A stretch of 64,000 nt of DNA from Clostridia bacterium (GCA_017537365.1 JAFYKZ010000010.1:62001-126000), one strand, 5' to 3'; shown: positions 53,389 through 61,890, counted from the stretch's first letter. Program-made: numbers and translations. The notes: generated from the sequence alone by a model not told the origin.

Positions 53389-54495
53389 TTGAAAGCTTTA
53401 AGATTTATGAAGAAAAATATCGTTTTTTGTATTGCTTTTTTATTGGCGGCAGTTACCTGTTTTTTAGTGCCTCCCGATAAAGCATATTTGGGTTATTTCG
53501 ATTTTAAAACCCTTTCCTGTTTGTTTATAACATTAGCGGTTGTATGCGCTTTAAGAAACATTAAGTTTTTCACAATTTTAGCAAGAAAGCTTGTAACCAT
53601 GGCGGGTAACCTCCGTTCGCTTTTTATTATGCTTATAATTATCACCTTTATAGGCTCTATGATTATTGCAAACGATATGGCTCTTATAACCTTTTTGCCG
53701 CTCGGATATTTCGCCCTTTCGGTAACCAAAAAGGAAAAATATATGGCATATCTTTTCGTGCTTCAAAATATTTCCGCAAATTTAGGCGGTATGCTAACAC
53801 CGTTTGGAAATCCGCAAAATCTCTATCTCTATTCATATTTTAATATACCAACAGGCGAGTTTTGCAAAATTATGCTCCCCTCGTTTTTGCTTGCCGTTTC
53901 GCTTTTAATAGTCGCCTGTATTCCCATAAAACCGATAAAATTTGTTTTGGAAGAAGATTTTAACGAAAAACTTAATATACCCAAAACTTTGCTTTATAGC
54001 ATTTTATTCCTTTTATCTATTCTCATTGTTTTCAGAGTAATACCATTTATGGTTGGATTAATATTAATACCTGTTATTCTATTTTATATTGACCGCGATT
54101 CGCTTAAAATGGTTGATTATTCCTTGCTCGGTACTTTCTTCTGCTTCTTTATATTTTCAGGCAATCTAGCTAGGTTAGATGCGGTAAATCAACTTATTTC
54201 TTCTCTCTTAGAAAAGGATACTTTAATAGTATCCATACTTTCTTGCCAATTCATAAGCAATGTTCCGTCTGCTATTTTGCTATCTCGGTTTACAACCGAT
54301 TATCCCGCCTTGCTTTTAGGGGTTAATATCGGCGGAACGGGTACCCTTATCGCCTCGCTTGCAAGCCTTATAACATTCAGCGAATTCAGACTGTTGCACC
54401 CAGAACAAACCAAAAAGTATTTATGCATTTTTACTGTGGCAAATGTAGTATTCCTTGTTATTCTAACCGCTTCGGCTAAACTGTTAGGGACATAA
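53389..54495 (+). CDS. SLC13/ArsB-superfamily permease
   Basis: This membrane protein of about 368 residues has ten or more hydrophobic segments and the ion-transporter motifs IIANDMALITFLPLG, GGMLTPFGNPQNLYLY and SNVPSAILLSRFT, repeated as inverted halves. It probably carries an anion (dicarboxylate or similar) with sodium or protons; the substrate is unknown. The start is placed at the TTG 53389 after GGTGAT; an ATG at 53407 is the alternative. It stands alone. Confidence 0.85.
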   Translation: MKALRFMKKNIVFCIAFLLAAVTCFLVPPDKAYLGYFDFKTLSCLFITLAVVCALRNIKFFTILARKLVTMAGNLRSLFIMLIIITFIGSMIIANDMALITFLPLGYFALSVTKKEKYMAYLFVLQNISANLGGMLTPFGNPQNLYLYSYFNIPTGEFCKIMLPSFLLAVSLLIVACIPIKPIKFVLEEDFNEKLNIPKTLLYSILFLLSILIVFRVIPFMVGLILIPVILFYIDRDSLKMVDYSLLGTFFCFFIFSGNLARLDAVNQLISSLLEKDTLIVSILSCQFISNVPSAILLSRFTTDYPALLLGVNIGGTGTLIASLASLITFSEFRLLHPEQTKKYLCIFTVANVVFLVILTASAKLLGT

Positions 54496-54530
54496 TTACT
54501 TTATTATAAAACACTAATAATATACATAAC

Positions 54531-54558
54531 AAAAGCGAGGTGAAATTCACCTCGCTTG
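54531..54558. terminator. Terminator between convergent genes
   Basis: AAGCGAGGTGA pairs with TCACCTCGCTT; T-rich on the minus strand for the lipoprotein gene. Near-identical stems recur at 53279 and 55641. Confidence 0.8.
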
Positions 54559-54568
54559 TTTCAAATTG

Positions 54569-55309
54569 TTAGCTTTTATAATCCGAAAGTAATGTATATT
54601 CTATTTCTAACTCTTTGTTTGCTTTTTGGTATGCTTCTATTTTTTTAATTGCTTCGTTGGAATTGACCAATTTATAATCTTCAAACTGATCGGTAGGAGA
54701 TACAAAGAAGAAACTATTATCATTGGCTTCGGTTAGTTCTTTTATTATCCCAATATTTAGTGCATAGTAAGCATCCAATGAAATTCTTTCAACGAAATCA
54801 AGTTTTCCACCATTTAATTTGTAAAAATCGTGTCCACTCGTGGCAGCGGAACCAGACCATGACTTTTCTATCACTCCATTTTCACGCAAGATATAGCAAC
54901 TTCTTTCGCCGCTATCAAAAAGATGCACAGTTTTCCCATTGGATATTGTGTATAAGTCATACACAAATTTACTTGGGTCTGCTATTATAAGTTCTTCCTG
55001 AGCATTTCCATCCAAATCAATTAAGGCAAAACCAATCTCCAAAAGTTCAGAATTTCGGCGATACATATAACTTAATTCGGGATTTTCAGGAACCATATTC
55101 ATGTCGTCATCGTTCCACGGATATGCATTTATAATGTTGTTGATTATCGTTGCATATTCATTAGGGAACGTAGACAGATTTGTTGATTTTTGATTAGATA
55201 TGGTGCTGTTGCTGTCCGGTACAGAATCGTTAGATGAGATGTTATCAATACACGCTGAAAGAGAAACAATTAAAATTAAACATAACAATATACATAGTGT
55301 TTTTTTCAT
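54569..55309 (-). CDS. Secreted lipoprotein of unknown function
   Basis: This 246-residue protein has a lipoprotein signal peptide with lipobox LSAC (Cys20), so it is anchored outside the membrane. A Ser/Asn-rich linker leads to a domain with an FG-GAP-like calcium motif FALIDLDGNAQEELII (about 92-107). I do not recognise the family further. Its own promoter lies at 55330. It is not part of an operon. Confidence 0.8.
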   Translation of the reverse strand: MKKTLCILLCLILIVSLSACIDNISSNDSVPDSNSTISNQKSTNLSTFPNEYATIINNIINAYPWNDDDMNMVPENPELSYMYRRNSELLEIGFALIDLDGNAQEELIIADPSKFVYDLYTISNGKTVHLFDSGERSCYILRENGVIEKSWSGSAATSGHDFYKLNGGKLDFVERISLDAYYALNIGIIKELTEANDNSFFFVSPTDQFEDYKLVNSNEAIKKIEAYQKANKELEIEYTLLSDYKS

Positions 55310-55329
55310 ATACTCACCGCCTTTAATTC

Positions 55330-55358
55330 ATTATATCACAACAGAATTAAAAAGTAAA
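55330..55358 (-). promoter_or_regulatory. Promoter of the lipoprotein gene
   Basis: TTTACT (55353-55358), 17 bases, TATAAT (55330-55335) on the minus strand, 20 bases before the ATG. Confidence 0.8.
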
Positions 55359-55412
55359 TCTTGCGGTATATTTCTCCCCGAATTACAGATAATAACAACA
55401 CAATTTGAAAAT

Positions 55413-55468
55413 GTAGGGAACGGATTTATCCGTTCCGTTATTGCGGAAGGCATAAATGCCTTCCCTAC
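55413..55468. repeat. GTAGGG/CCCTAC palindromic repeat, compact copy
   Basis: This 56-bp element holds two perfect palindromes, GGAACGGATTTATCCGTTCC and GGAAGGCATAAATGCCTTCC, between GTAGGG and CCCTAC. It is the shortest and cleanest copy in the window. Confidence 0.85.
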
Positions 55469-55495
55469 GAAATGTGATAAAGGAAAAATGTATAT

Positions 55496-55558
55496 ATGAA
55501 AGCAACAGGAATTGTGAGAAGAATTGAGGGATGTGTTATAATAGGGCAAACCGCCTGA
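55496..55558 (+). pseudogene. Truncated copy of the spoVT 5' end
   Basis: The frame reads MKATGIVRRIEGCVIIGQTA then stop. Its first 10 residues are identical to the SpoVT protein encoded at 59713, and the DNA matches over about 34 bases with six mismatches. AAAGGAA lies upstream. It has no AbrB domain beyond this and is not functional as such. The bases from here to 55640 hold nothing else recognisable. It marks the left edge of the restriction-modification island. Confidence 0.7.
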
Positions 55559-55640
55559 AACCCGCATAAACACTGGGGTTCGGAGCGATTTTTCAAGAAA
55601 ATTTTTGACGAAAAACAGCATATTTAGACCGATACATAGC

Positions 55641-55668
55641 AAAAGCGAGGTAAATTTACCTCGCTTTT
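55641..55668 (-). terminator. Terminator of the methyltransferase operon
   Basis: AAAAGCGAGGTAAA (55641-55654) pairs with TTTACCTCGCTTTT (55655-55668); it overlaps the stop codon of the last methyltransferase gene by one base. Confidence 0.8.
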
Positions 55669-56696
55669 CATATGTTCGAACAAGTAATTATAACTTCTGA
55701 AAGTTTTTGATTTCCTTTACCTTGTGTAGAATGATTATAAGCTATGTCTTGCCTATTAACACATTTGAAATATTGTTTACATAAGTCTTCAAGTTTGTTT
55801 ATTGGTAAAACTGCTTTATTTGAGTAACTTATAACCAAATTAACATTGTTTGATTTGCAAAAATCCAAAATATTTACAAATTCTTTTTCTACTTTACTTT
55901 TATAGCAAAATCCACTCATAAAACGATTTTCTCTGTATTTTGCCTTGAAATTAACGACAGGGTTATCGTATTTTACAACAGTTTCTAATATATGATAAAA
56001 TCTAGAGTATTGTTCTTGCGAATATGGCGAATCTAGGTAAATCGTATTTACATTTTTTAATGCTTCTGATTTAAATAATTCCTTATAGTCTTTACAAAAA
56101 GCTTTGTTTTGGGTATGTGATAGATAAATGTCGGAGTATTTATCACACTTTTTAAGGAATTCTTGACACAAATCCATTTTTTGCAAAGGTATAATTCTTT
56201 TGTGTTCACTTGGCATAAATTGCGCAAAATGTCCGGGGGTAGACTGAACAATACACATTGCGTTCATAAGAGCCAAAAGGTATAATGACCGTCTATACTG
56301 GTTATCCACTTTGCTTATGGCATACCGTATTGAATCAATATCACAACATTGTTTTAAAGAAAAATATGTCTTAGCGTATGTTTTTTCAAAGAAAGAAAAG
56401 AATTTATTTTTGTTGTTATCGATAATGTCGCTTTGTAAATCACTTATTGCAGATTTAGAATTGATTGTTTCGGTTTGGTTTACAATTACTGCATCGCTGA
56501 TGGTATAGCTGTATTCTTGAATATCATTTGTATATACAGTAAAGAATTCTTTTAGTGCATAACTTACAACATTTGAACCTGCCATTAAGTCGCAAACGAT
56601 GCCGTTTTTTGGCGTAACCTTTTTTATTTCAGGGATAATAAATTCCAACAATTTGCTTTTATTCCCCATATAACGAATAGTATCTAATTGCAGCAT
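55668..56696 (-). CDS. D12-class adenine DNA methyltransferase
   Basis: This 342-residue protein begins with the D12-class start DTIRYMGNKSKLLEFI (about 5-20), then the AdoMet-binding motif CDLMAGSNVVSYAL (about 36-49). The catalytic motif reads YLDSPYSQEQYSRFYH (about 221-236), DSPY in place of the usual DPPY. It should methylate N6 of adenine, protecting one strand of the recognition site. The start ATG overlaps the stop of the upstream methyltransferase gene (TAATG), with GGGAG upstream. A TTG five codons earlier is rejected. Confidence 0.85.
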   Translation of the reverse strand: MLQLDTIRYMGNKSKLLEFIIPEIKKVTPKNGIVCDLMAGSNVVSYALKEFFTVYTNDIQEYSYTISDAVIVNQTETINSKSAISDLQSDIIDNNKNKFFSFFEKTYAKTYFSLKQCCDIDSIRYAISKVDNQYRRSLYLLALMNAMCIVQSTPGHFAQFMPSEHKRIIPLQKMDLCQEFLKKCDKYSDIYLSHTQNKAFCKDYKELFKSEALKNVNTIYLDSPYSQEQYSRFYHILETVVKYDNPVVNFKAKYRENRFMSGFCYKSKVEKEFVNILDFCKSNNVNLVISYSNKAVLPINKLEDLCKQYFKCVNRQDIAYNHSTQGKGNQKLSEVIITCSNI

Positions 56697-57982
56697 TATT
56701 TTTTCTCCCAAATGATAATATAGTCATTTGTTATAATGTCGCTATAGGTATTTCTTGCAGTTGTGAGTGAGCGACTATTATTATTTATTTCATCAAGAAA
56801 AACATCGTGCAATACAAACCCATAATTTTCAGCAATCAAAGTCATAAACTTTCCTGTTTCAATTTTAACTTTCTTCATTTTGCTATCCGATATTTTTATA
56901 ACAACCTTGCCACCGGATTTTAAAACCAAACTCATATTCTCGATGACTTTTTCTATTGATAAAAAGAATTCGCTAATGATTTTAGCGGATTTTTTATCTA
57001 TGGTTTCCATATTGCTAATGACAGAATTGATTTCGGCATAAGGAGTAAGTTCGATAGTTTCATATTCTTTCTTTTGAAGACGGTCATTTCCCAGCATTTG
57101 ATGAGCAAGACAAGAATACTCGTCAGAACTTTTGATATATTCCATCCAATACATTTCAAGCTTTAGTGTTTCAATGTATCTTACAGATGAAATATAAGGC
57201 GGATTTGTAACTATTAAATCAACTTGATCCTTATATTGCGATAAATCAATTTTTGTGCTATCTCCCAGAAGAATATTTGCTTTGCAACAATGGTTTGTAT
57301 AATTATAGTAAGTTGCTCTCTTTTTTATAGCACGCTCGAAAGAAGCGATGACATCTATATGTATTTTGCCCTCTTCTTCTAAGCGACGCATTCTTTTACT
57401 GATACCAGGGAATACATGCATGGTATCGGCATTACTTACATTGCGAAGTATTGCCGATATCACCATAAGATAAAAATCTTTATACTGTTCTTTGTTTTCT
57501 ATATTTTCTCCAATATCGTTATCGAATAAATAATCAATGCATTTTTTTAATAGAATTAAATCCTTCTGAACAAAATCTTTAAACCAATGGTCTCTGTTTT
57601 GAACATAGGGGAAATCGGTTTCACAGATTTCAAAATCATTGTTCTTAATGATTTCTAAAAGGCGATCATTAAGGATGATTAGGGTTTCTTTTTTTAACGG
57701 ACTTGTTTTTACAGTTGCGATTTTTTGCGCAATAGGATTAATTTCCACTCCCAAAAAATTACGATTTAACTTTAAGCTTTCAACAGCTGTCGTACCCGAA
57801 CCTGAAAAAGGATCAAAAATTAAATCACCTTCGTTGGTGTATTTTTTTATAAAAGCAGAAGGAATAGCAGGTATTAGTTTTCCATAATACCTGTGAAAAG
57901 AATGTATTGCAAGACGTGGTTCCTTTTTTTCATTATCTAAAAGGCTTTTGTTCTCACTATTATTGTTTATTTGAAAATCCAT
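56696..57982 (-). CDS. Beta-class DNA methyltransferase (N6-A or N4-C)
   Basis: This 428-residue methyltransferase has its catalytic and AdoMet motifs as IVTNPPYISS (about 240) and FDPFSGSGTTAVES (about 56-69), with GVEINPIA after. The FxGxG motif lies before the NPPY motif. The target base cannot be told apart by eye. With the D12 enzyme it would modify two different strands or sites, as in systems with asymmetric recognition sequences. It overlaps the small protein gene upstream by 23 bases. Confidence 0.85.
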   Translation of the reverse strand: MDFQINNNSENKSLLDNEKKEPRLAIHSFHRYYGKLIPAIPSAFIKKYTNEGDLIFDPFSGSGTTAVESLKLNRNFLGVEINPIAQKIATVKTSPLKKETLIILNDRLLEIIKNNDFEICETDFPYVQNRDHWFKDFVQKDLILLKKCIDYLFDNDIGENIENKEQYKDFYLMVISAILRNVSNADTMHVFPGISKRMRRLEEEGKIHIDVIASFERAIKKRATYYNYTNHCCKANILLGDSTKIDLSQYKDQVDLIVTNPPYISSVRYIETLKLEMYWMEYIKSSDEYSCLAHQMLGNDRLQKKEYETIELTPYAEINSVISNMETIDKKSAKIISEFFLSIEKVIENMSLVLKSGGKVVIKISDSKMKKVKIETGKFMTLIAENYGFVLHDVFLDEINNNSRSLTTARNTYSDIITNDYIIIWEKK

Positions 57983-58298
57983 GTTCTAATGCCTCCGAAA
58001 CTTCAGACACCATCTCGGTTGTTTTTTGTTGTATTATTTCTTTGATTTTTAGTGCATTTAATTCGTTGCTTTTTATTTTAAATTTGTCTTGAAAAATATT
58101 TTTAATTAAGAAATTATAAAAAGATAATAGTTTATCCTCACTTAATCGATTAGGCGCAGTGCTATTTATTACGTTTCTTAAGTTGTTGTAATCGATTATG
58201 TTTTCGGGATATGTAACATTATACTCTTTACATATTTCAGACAGTTTAATGTACGGCCATATATCATTCAAGTATTTTACTATCATTTGTTTACTCAA
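57960..58298 (-). CDS. Small protein of the restriction-modification operon
   Basis: I do not recognise this 112-residue protein. It is mostly helical, lysine- and isoleucine-rich, with no membrane segment and no clear helix-turn-helix. The start is a TTG at 58298 after GGGTGA; the longer frame runs into the promoter at 58316 and is excluded. It is first in the operon and overlaps the methyltransferase gene, so it may be a control protein, a nuclease subunit or a specificity helper. Confidence 0.65.
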   Translation of the reverse strand: MSKQMIVKYLNDIWPYIKLSEICKEYNVTYPENIIDYNNLRNVINSTAPNRLSEDKLLSFYNFLIKNIFQDKFKIKSNELNALKIKEIIQQKTTEMVSEVSEALEHGFSNKQ

Positions 58299-58315
58299 AA
58301 GAATCACCCTGTATA

Positions 58316-58344
58316 ATATTACATTATTTTCAATCATTTGTCAA
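58316..58344 (-). promoter_or_regulatory. Promoter of the methyltransferase operon
   Basis: TTGACA (58339-58344), 17 bases, TAATAT (58316-58321) on the minus strand, 18 bases before the small protein's TTG. Confidence 0.75.
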
Positions 58345-58449
58345 CCATAAATTACACTAAAAACAATCATATATGCTTTTTTATATTTAAAATAGTTTCT
58401 TTTTACACAATATTATGGTAAAATTTATAACAAAGGAGAGTGAACAAAC

Positions 58450-59643
58450 ATGAAAAAATATGATATAAAAACTGCAAATCTTGAATTTAAGAACTTGCTT
58501 TCCGGACCAGCTCCTGTTGGTAGAATATTAAATTATATTTATTTAGTAGGGACAATAGGCCTTAAACATAAGAACGGAAATAGAACAACAAATTTACAAA
58601 ACGGTGTGGGATATGCGTGGACAACTGAGTTTATGATAGGGCTCGGATTGGTATCGTTAGGTTCACCAGTAGGAAATGCATTTAAACTAGAGCTTACGGA
58701 TGTAGGAACAGAATTATTTGCTTTAATGGAGAAAAATTATAAAAGTTTTGATGAAGGATCAACGAATGCAAGTATTGATAGAGTAAGAAAACAAATACAA
58801 TCTTGTAACCCAAGATTGTTTGATTCTTTTAAAAATGCCTTTATAAACTCATATCCTTTTAAAATATTGAGAGAGTTTTTGTTAGAAAATGGTTTCTACT
58901 ATAAAAATAGCCGAGAATTTATAAACAATTTGTTTGAAATTGTCAAAAATCAGTACGATAGTGATACTAAACCATATATACAAGAATCAAGAACCACTAC
59001 CGGAGAAAATAGAGTTCCAAGTTTGTTGCAACTTTGTAAGGTTTTTAATTTATTAACTGAAAATGGCTATTTGCAGTTTGATGAATTTGAAATAGTAAAA
59101 ATAGACTTTCAAGAAATTGATAGAGAATATAATAAAAAAGAATTGATAGCTGCCGAAGCTGAGGAAAGAGCGCTAATAATAAATTCGACTAAAGATTTAA
59201 TTTCTATGTATGGCGAAGACGGAAATGTTATTGTTTCTGCTATAGTTCGAAACAGTTCTCTTCAAACCAAATTCAAACACAATTTAACTATACAACAGAA
59301 AGGAAAGTGTGTTGTTTGTGGTATGGAGCATAAAGAATTGCTTATTGGTAGTCATATAAAGTCGTCAGCTACAAGCGATGTAGTAGAAAAGATAGACCAC
59401 AATAATGGACTTTTGCTATGTTGTAATCATGATAAATTGTTTGATAGATATTTGATAACTTTTGATGCTGATACAGGAAGAATAAAGATTTCAAAAGATT
59501 TAACAGTAGCAGATATAAAGAGGTTGAATTTATCAGAGAACTTTTCATTGTCTGAAGAATTATTAACTAAAGAACGTCAAGATTATCTTAGACTGCATAA
59601 CACCAAATACGAGGAATTGGAAAAGAGCCGAAAACACAAATAA
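58450..59643 (+). CDS. HNH restriction endonuclease
   Basis: This 397-residue protein has an N-terminal region of unknown fold (about 1-265, probably site recognition) and a C-terminal HNH domain: CVVCGMEHKELLIGSHIK (CxxC and SHI), then DHNNGLLLCCNHDKLFD and RYLITFD. This is the HNH_2 form seen in type II restriction enzymes. It is divergent from the methyltransferase operon, with AAAGGAG before its ATG. It should cut unmodified DNA. The recognition sequence is unknown. It is very AT-rich, unlike the ribosomal genes nearby. Confidence 0.87.
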   Translation: MKKYDIKTANLEFKNLLSGPAPVGRILNYIYLVGTIGLKHKNGNRTTNLQNGVGYAWTTEFMIGLGLVSLGSPVGNAFKLELTDVGTELFALMEKNYKSFDEGSTNASIDRVRKQIQSCNPRLFDSFKNAFINSYPFKILREFLLENGFYYKNSREFINNLFEIVKNQYDSDTKPYIQESRTTTGENRVPSLLQLCKVFNLLTENGYLQFDEFEIVKIDFQEIDREYNKKELIAAEAEERALIINSTKDLISMYGEDGNVIVSAIVRNSSLQTKFKHNLTIQQKGKCVVCGMEHKELLIGSHIKSSATSDVVEKIDHNNGLLLCCNHDKLFDRYLITFDADTGRIKISKDLTVADIKRLNLSENFSLSEELLTKERQDYLRLHNTKYEELEKSRKHK

Positions 59644-59664
59644 TGAAAGTATAAAACTACTTTG

Positions 59665-59687
59665 TTGACAGATAATAACAGTGTTAT
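59665..59687 (+). promoter_or_regulatory. -35-like box and palindrome upstream of spoVT
   Basis: TTGACA (59665-59670) is followed by the perfect dyad ATAACA-G-TGTTAT (59675-59687). No good -10 for sigma-A follows. It may be a repressor site; SpoVT is expected to need a forespore sigma factor, whose boxes I cannot place with confidence. Confidence 0.45.
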
Positions 59688-59712
59688 CAAATCAACAAAG
59701 GAGTTTTTATAT

Positions 59713-60246
59713 ATGAAAGCAACTGGAATAGTTCGTAGAATAGACGACCTTGGTCGTGTGGTTATACCGAAAGAGATTAGAAGAACAATGAGAATCCGTG
59801 AAGGAGACCCATTGGAAATATATACCAACGCGGGCGGTGAGGTCATTTTTAAAAAGTATTCGCCTATGGGTGAGCTTACCTCATTTGCGGCTCAGTATGC
59901 CGAGTCGCTATCACAAAGCGCAAAAATGCCAATTATCATTTGCGACCGCGACCACTGTATCGCATCGGCAGGCATATCTAAAAAAGAGGTTATGGAAAGA
60001 CGAATTACTGATACATTAGAAAATATTATGGAAGAACGCAGAAGTATCCTCTTTGGCAAGGATGATGAATTTACGGCGCTCGAAGGGGTTAACCGAAGTA
60101 TTCGCATCGGTGTGCCGATTATAAATTCAGGTGATATTTGCGGCGCGATAGCCTTTTTGGAGGGTGATAGCAAAGACGTTTGCGATGAAAGCGATATGAA
60201 GTTAGCCACCGTTGCGGCTAATTTCTTAGCAAAACAGGTTGAATAA
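59713..60246 (+). CDS. spoVT: Stage V sporulation protein T (AbrB + GAF)
   Basis: This 177-residue transcription factor has an AbrB-type swapped-hairpin DNA-binding domain (1-50; GIVRRIDDLGRVVIPKEIRR) and a C-terminal GAF-like domain (about 60-175). In sporulating Firmicutes it controls forespore genes, so its presence points to a spore former. AAAGGAG precedes the ATG at 59713; upstream codons are noncoding. The restriction-modification island ends 70 bases before it. Confidence 0.93.
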   Translation: MKATGIVRRIDDLGRVVIPKEIRRTMRIREGDPLEIYTNAGGEVIFKKYSPMGELTSFAAQYAESLSQSAKMPIIICDRDHCIASAGISKKEVMERRITDTLENIMEERRSILFGKDDEFTALEGVNRSIRIGVPIINSGDICGAIAFLEGDSKDVCDESDMKLATVAANFLAKQVE

Positions 60247-60268
60247 GTTTAAAATCTTTTCATATCAG

Positions 60269-60320
60269 GCTCCCTCTGACGAGGGAGCTGTCAAAACATG
60301 CAGTTTTGACTGAGGGAGAG
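60269..60320. repeat. CTCCCTC/GAGGGAG double-hairpin repeat
   Basis: GCTCCCTC pairs with GAGGGAGC, and GTCAAAAC pairs with GTTTTGAC directly after, followed by TGAGGGAG. There is no T run, so it is a dispersed intergenic element rather than a classic terminator. From 60321 to 60391 nothing else is seen. Confidence 0.65.
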
Positions 60321-60391
60321 AAATTATAACTGCATATTTTCTCTCCACTTACCATCAGTATTATATACATAAAATTAATTTTAAAAAATGC

Positions 60392-60420
60392 TTGACAAAC
60401 TATTTCTTATAGTGTATAAT
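60392..60420 (+). promoter_or_regulatory. Promoter of rplJ-rplL
   Basis: Perfect TTGACA (60392-60397), 17 bases, TATAAT (60415-60420). Confidence 0.93.
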
Positions 60421-60427
60421 CCTAATG

Positions 60428-60560
60428 TTGCATTCCGTAGACAGTAGGTGGTCTTTGGACCGTAAGTTTATCGCCTGCCGAGGTTAGCGCTTAAATATTT
60501 GATATATTATGTCTTTATTTATGCCTATTTCGAGTCTTCGGAATAGGCATTTATTGTTTT
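60428..60560 (+). promoter_or_regulatory. Ribosomal protein L10 leader
   Basis: The leader carries the L10-binding pattern CCGTAGACAGTAGGTG and CCTGCCGAGGTTAGCG (60434-60488), then a terminator stem ATGCCTATT (60521-60529) with AATAGGCAT (60542-60550) and T-rich tail. It lets the L10-L12 complex shut down its own operon. Confidence 0.88.
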
Positions 60561-60578
60561 TTGTCGGAGGTGAACAAA

Positions 60579-61085
60579 TTGCCAAACGCATCAGTTTTAG
60601 AAATGAAACAACAGCAGGTTGCATCTTTATCTGAAAAGATTTCCACAGCAGTTACAGGCGTTCTCGTTGATTACAGCGGTATCACCGTTGCTGACGATAC
60701 TGCTCTCCGTAAAGAATTGCGTGAAAATGGCGTTGAATACACCGTTATCAAGAATTCTATCATTCGCAGAGCCGTTGAAGGTACTTCCATCGAAGGCATT
60801 TCAGAAGTTCTCGAAGGAAATACTGCTATCGCTCTTTCAAATGAGGATTATACAGCAGCTGCAAGAATTCTCTGCAAATATGCAGAAGGTCATGAAAACT
60901 TCAAAATTAAAGCAGGTTTTCTTGACGGAAATGTAGTTGATGTTGCAACTATTGATTCACTTGCAAAGTTACCTTCCAAAGAGGTTCTTCTTGCAACAGT
61001 TTGCAGTGCTTTCCAAGCACCTATCGCGGCATTTGCCCGTGCTGTTCAAGCTATCGTAGATAAAGACAGCGAAGCAGCAGAATAA
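60579..61085 (+). CDS. rplJ: 50S ribosomal protein L10
   Basis: This 168-residue stalk base protein holds the L7/L12 dimers. The start is a TTG at 60579 (read as [13 protein letters not shown]), eight bases after GGAGGTGA. The alternative longer frame begins inside the ribosome binding site. Conserved regions are [20 protein letters not shown] and [12 protein letters not shown], and [10 protein letters not shown] in the C-terminal half. A weak start codon is odd for a ribosomal protein gene, but the leader already limits expression. The usual rplJ-rplL pair follows. Confidence 0.95.
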   Translation: MPNASVLEMKQQQVASLSEKISTAVTGVLVDYSGITVADDTALRKELRENGVEYTVIKNSIIRRAVEGTSIEGISEVLEGNTAIALSNEDYTAAARILCKYAEGHENFKIKAGFLDGNVVDVATIDSLAKLPSKEVLLATVCSAFQAPIAAFARAVQAIVDKDSEAAE

Positions 61086-61123
61086 TTAAAAATTTTAAAA
61101 AACATTTTATGGAGGAAACAAAA

Positions 61124-61501
61124 ATGGCATCAGAGAAAATTACAGCTATGATTGAAGAGTTAAAAACTCTTACCGTTCTTGAGCTTTCAGAGCTCGTTAA
61201 AGCAGTTGAAGAGGAATTCGGCGTATCCGCTGCAGCAGCAGTTGCAGTAGCAGCTCCCGCAGCAGGCGGCGCAGCAGCAGCTGAGGAGAAAACCGAGTTT
61301 GACGTTGTTCTTAAAGAAGCAGGCGCAGAGAAGATCAAGGTTATTAAGGTTGTTCGCGAAATCACCGGCTTAGGTCTTGCAGAGGCTAAGGCTTTAGTTG
61401 ATGGCGCTCCTAAAACTCTTAAAGAAGCTGCATCTAAGGAAGAAGCTGAAGAAATCAAAACTAAGCTTTCCGAAGTTGGCGCAACTGTTGAGCTTCAGTA
61501 A
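61124..61501 (+). CDS. rplL: 50S ribosomal protein L7/L12
   Basis: This 125-residue acidic protein has an N-terminal dimerisation domain (1-33; [23 protein letters not shown]-like), an Ala-rich hinge (about 38-57) and the C-terminal factor-binding domain ([39 protein letters not shown]). It recruits translation GTPases. GGAGG eight bases upstream sets the ATG at 61124; the longer frame starts at the ribosome binding site itself. It ends at a strong terminator. Confidence 0.97.
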   Translation: MASEKITAMIEELKTLTVLELSELVKAVEEEFGVSAAAAVAVAAPAAGGAAAAEEKTEFDVVLKEAGAEKIKVIKVVREITGLGLAEAKALVDGAPKTLKEAASKEEAEEIKTKLSEVGATVELQ

Positions 61502-61517
61502 TTTTAATTACATTTTC

Positions 61518-61555
61518 ATCTGCCTCGCAATAGCGAGGCAGATATTAATTTTTTT
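61518..61555 (+). terminator. Intrinsic terminator after rplL
   Basis: ATCTGCCTCGC pairs with GCGAGGCAGAT around an AATA loop, then a long T run. Confidence 0.9.
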
Positions 61556-61566
61556 AATAAAACTGC

Positions 61567-61595
61567 TTGACTATTTTAAACTTTTGTGGTATTAT
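61567..61595 (+). promoter_or_regulatory. Promoter of tRNA-Gly
   Basis: TTGACT (61567-61572), 17 bases, TATTAT (61590-61595), 15 bases before the tRNA. Confidence 0.88.
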
Positions 61596-61610
61596 ATTTT
61601 TTGTTCAAAT

Positions 61611-61685
61611 GCGGGTGTAGTTCAATGGCTAGAATCCCAGCCTTCCAAGCTGGTCGTGTGGGTTCGATTCCCATCACCCGCTCCA
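61611..61685 (+). tRNA. tRNA-Gly (TCC)
   Basis: This 75-nt cloverleaf has acceptor arms GCGGGTG/CACCCGC, anticodon loop CTTCCAA, T-arm GGGTTCGATTCCC and an encoded CCA after a T discriminator. Confidence 0.95.
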
Positions 61686-61720
61686 AAAATCCCTTGGACG
61701 ATAAGTCTGAGGGATTTTTA
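61685..61720 (+). terminator. Terminator after tRNA-Gly
   Basis: AAAAATCCC pairs with GGGATTTTT, with an inner GGAC/GTCT helix. Downstream to 61890 is gene-free: TTCACTATTCAC microrepeats (about 61738-61760) and a doubled TGCACAC (61860-61878). Confidence 0.85.
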
Positions 61721-61890
61721 CTTCTTACCTATTAACTATTCACTTTTCACTATTCACTATAAAATGGGATTTTTGGAAAGTAATAAGTAATATGTACTAG
61801 TAAATAATTTCGGTGTTGGCTTTGCCGACCAATATAAAAATCAAAAAATCGAAAAAAGTGCACACAAAAATGCACACGAATTTAAAACTT

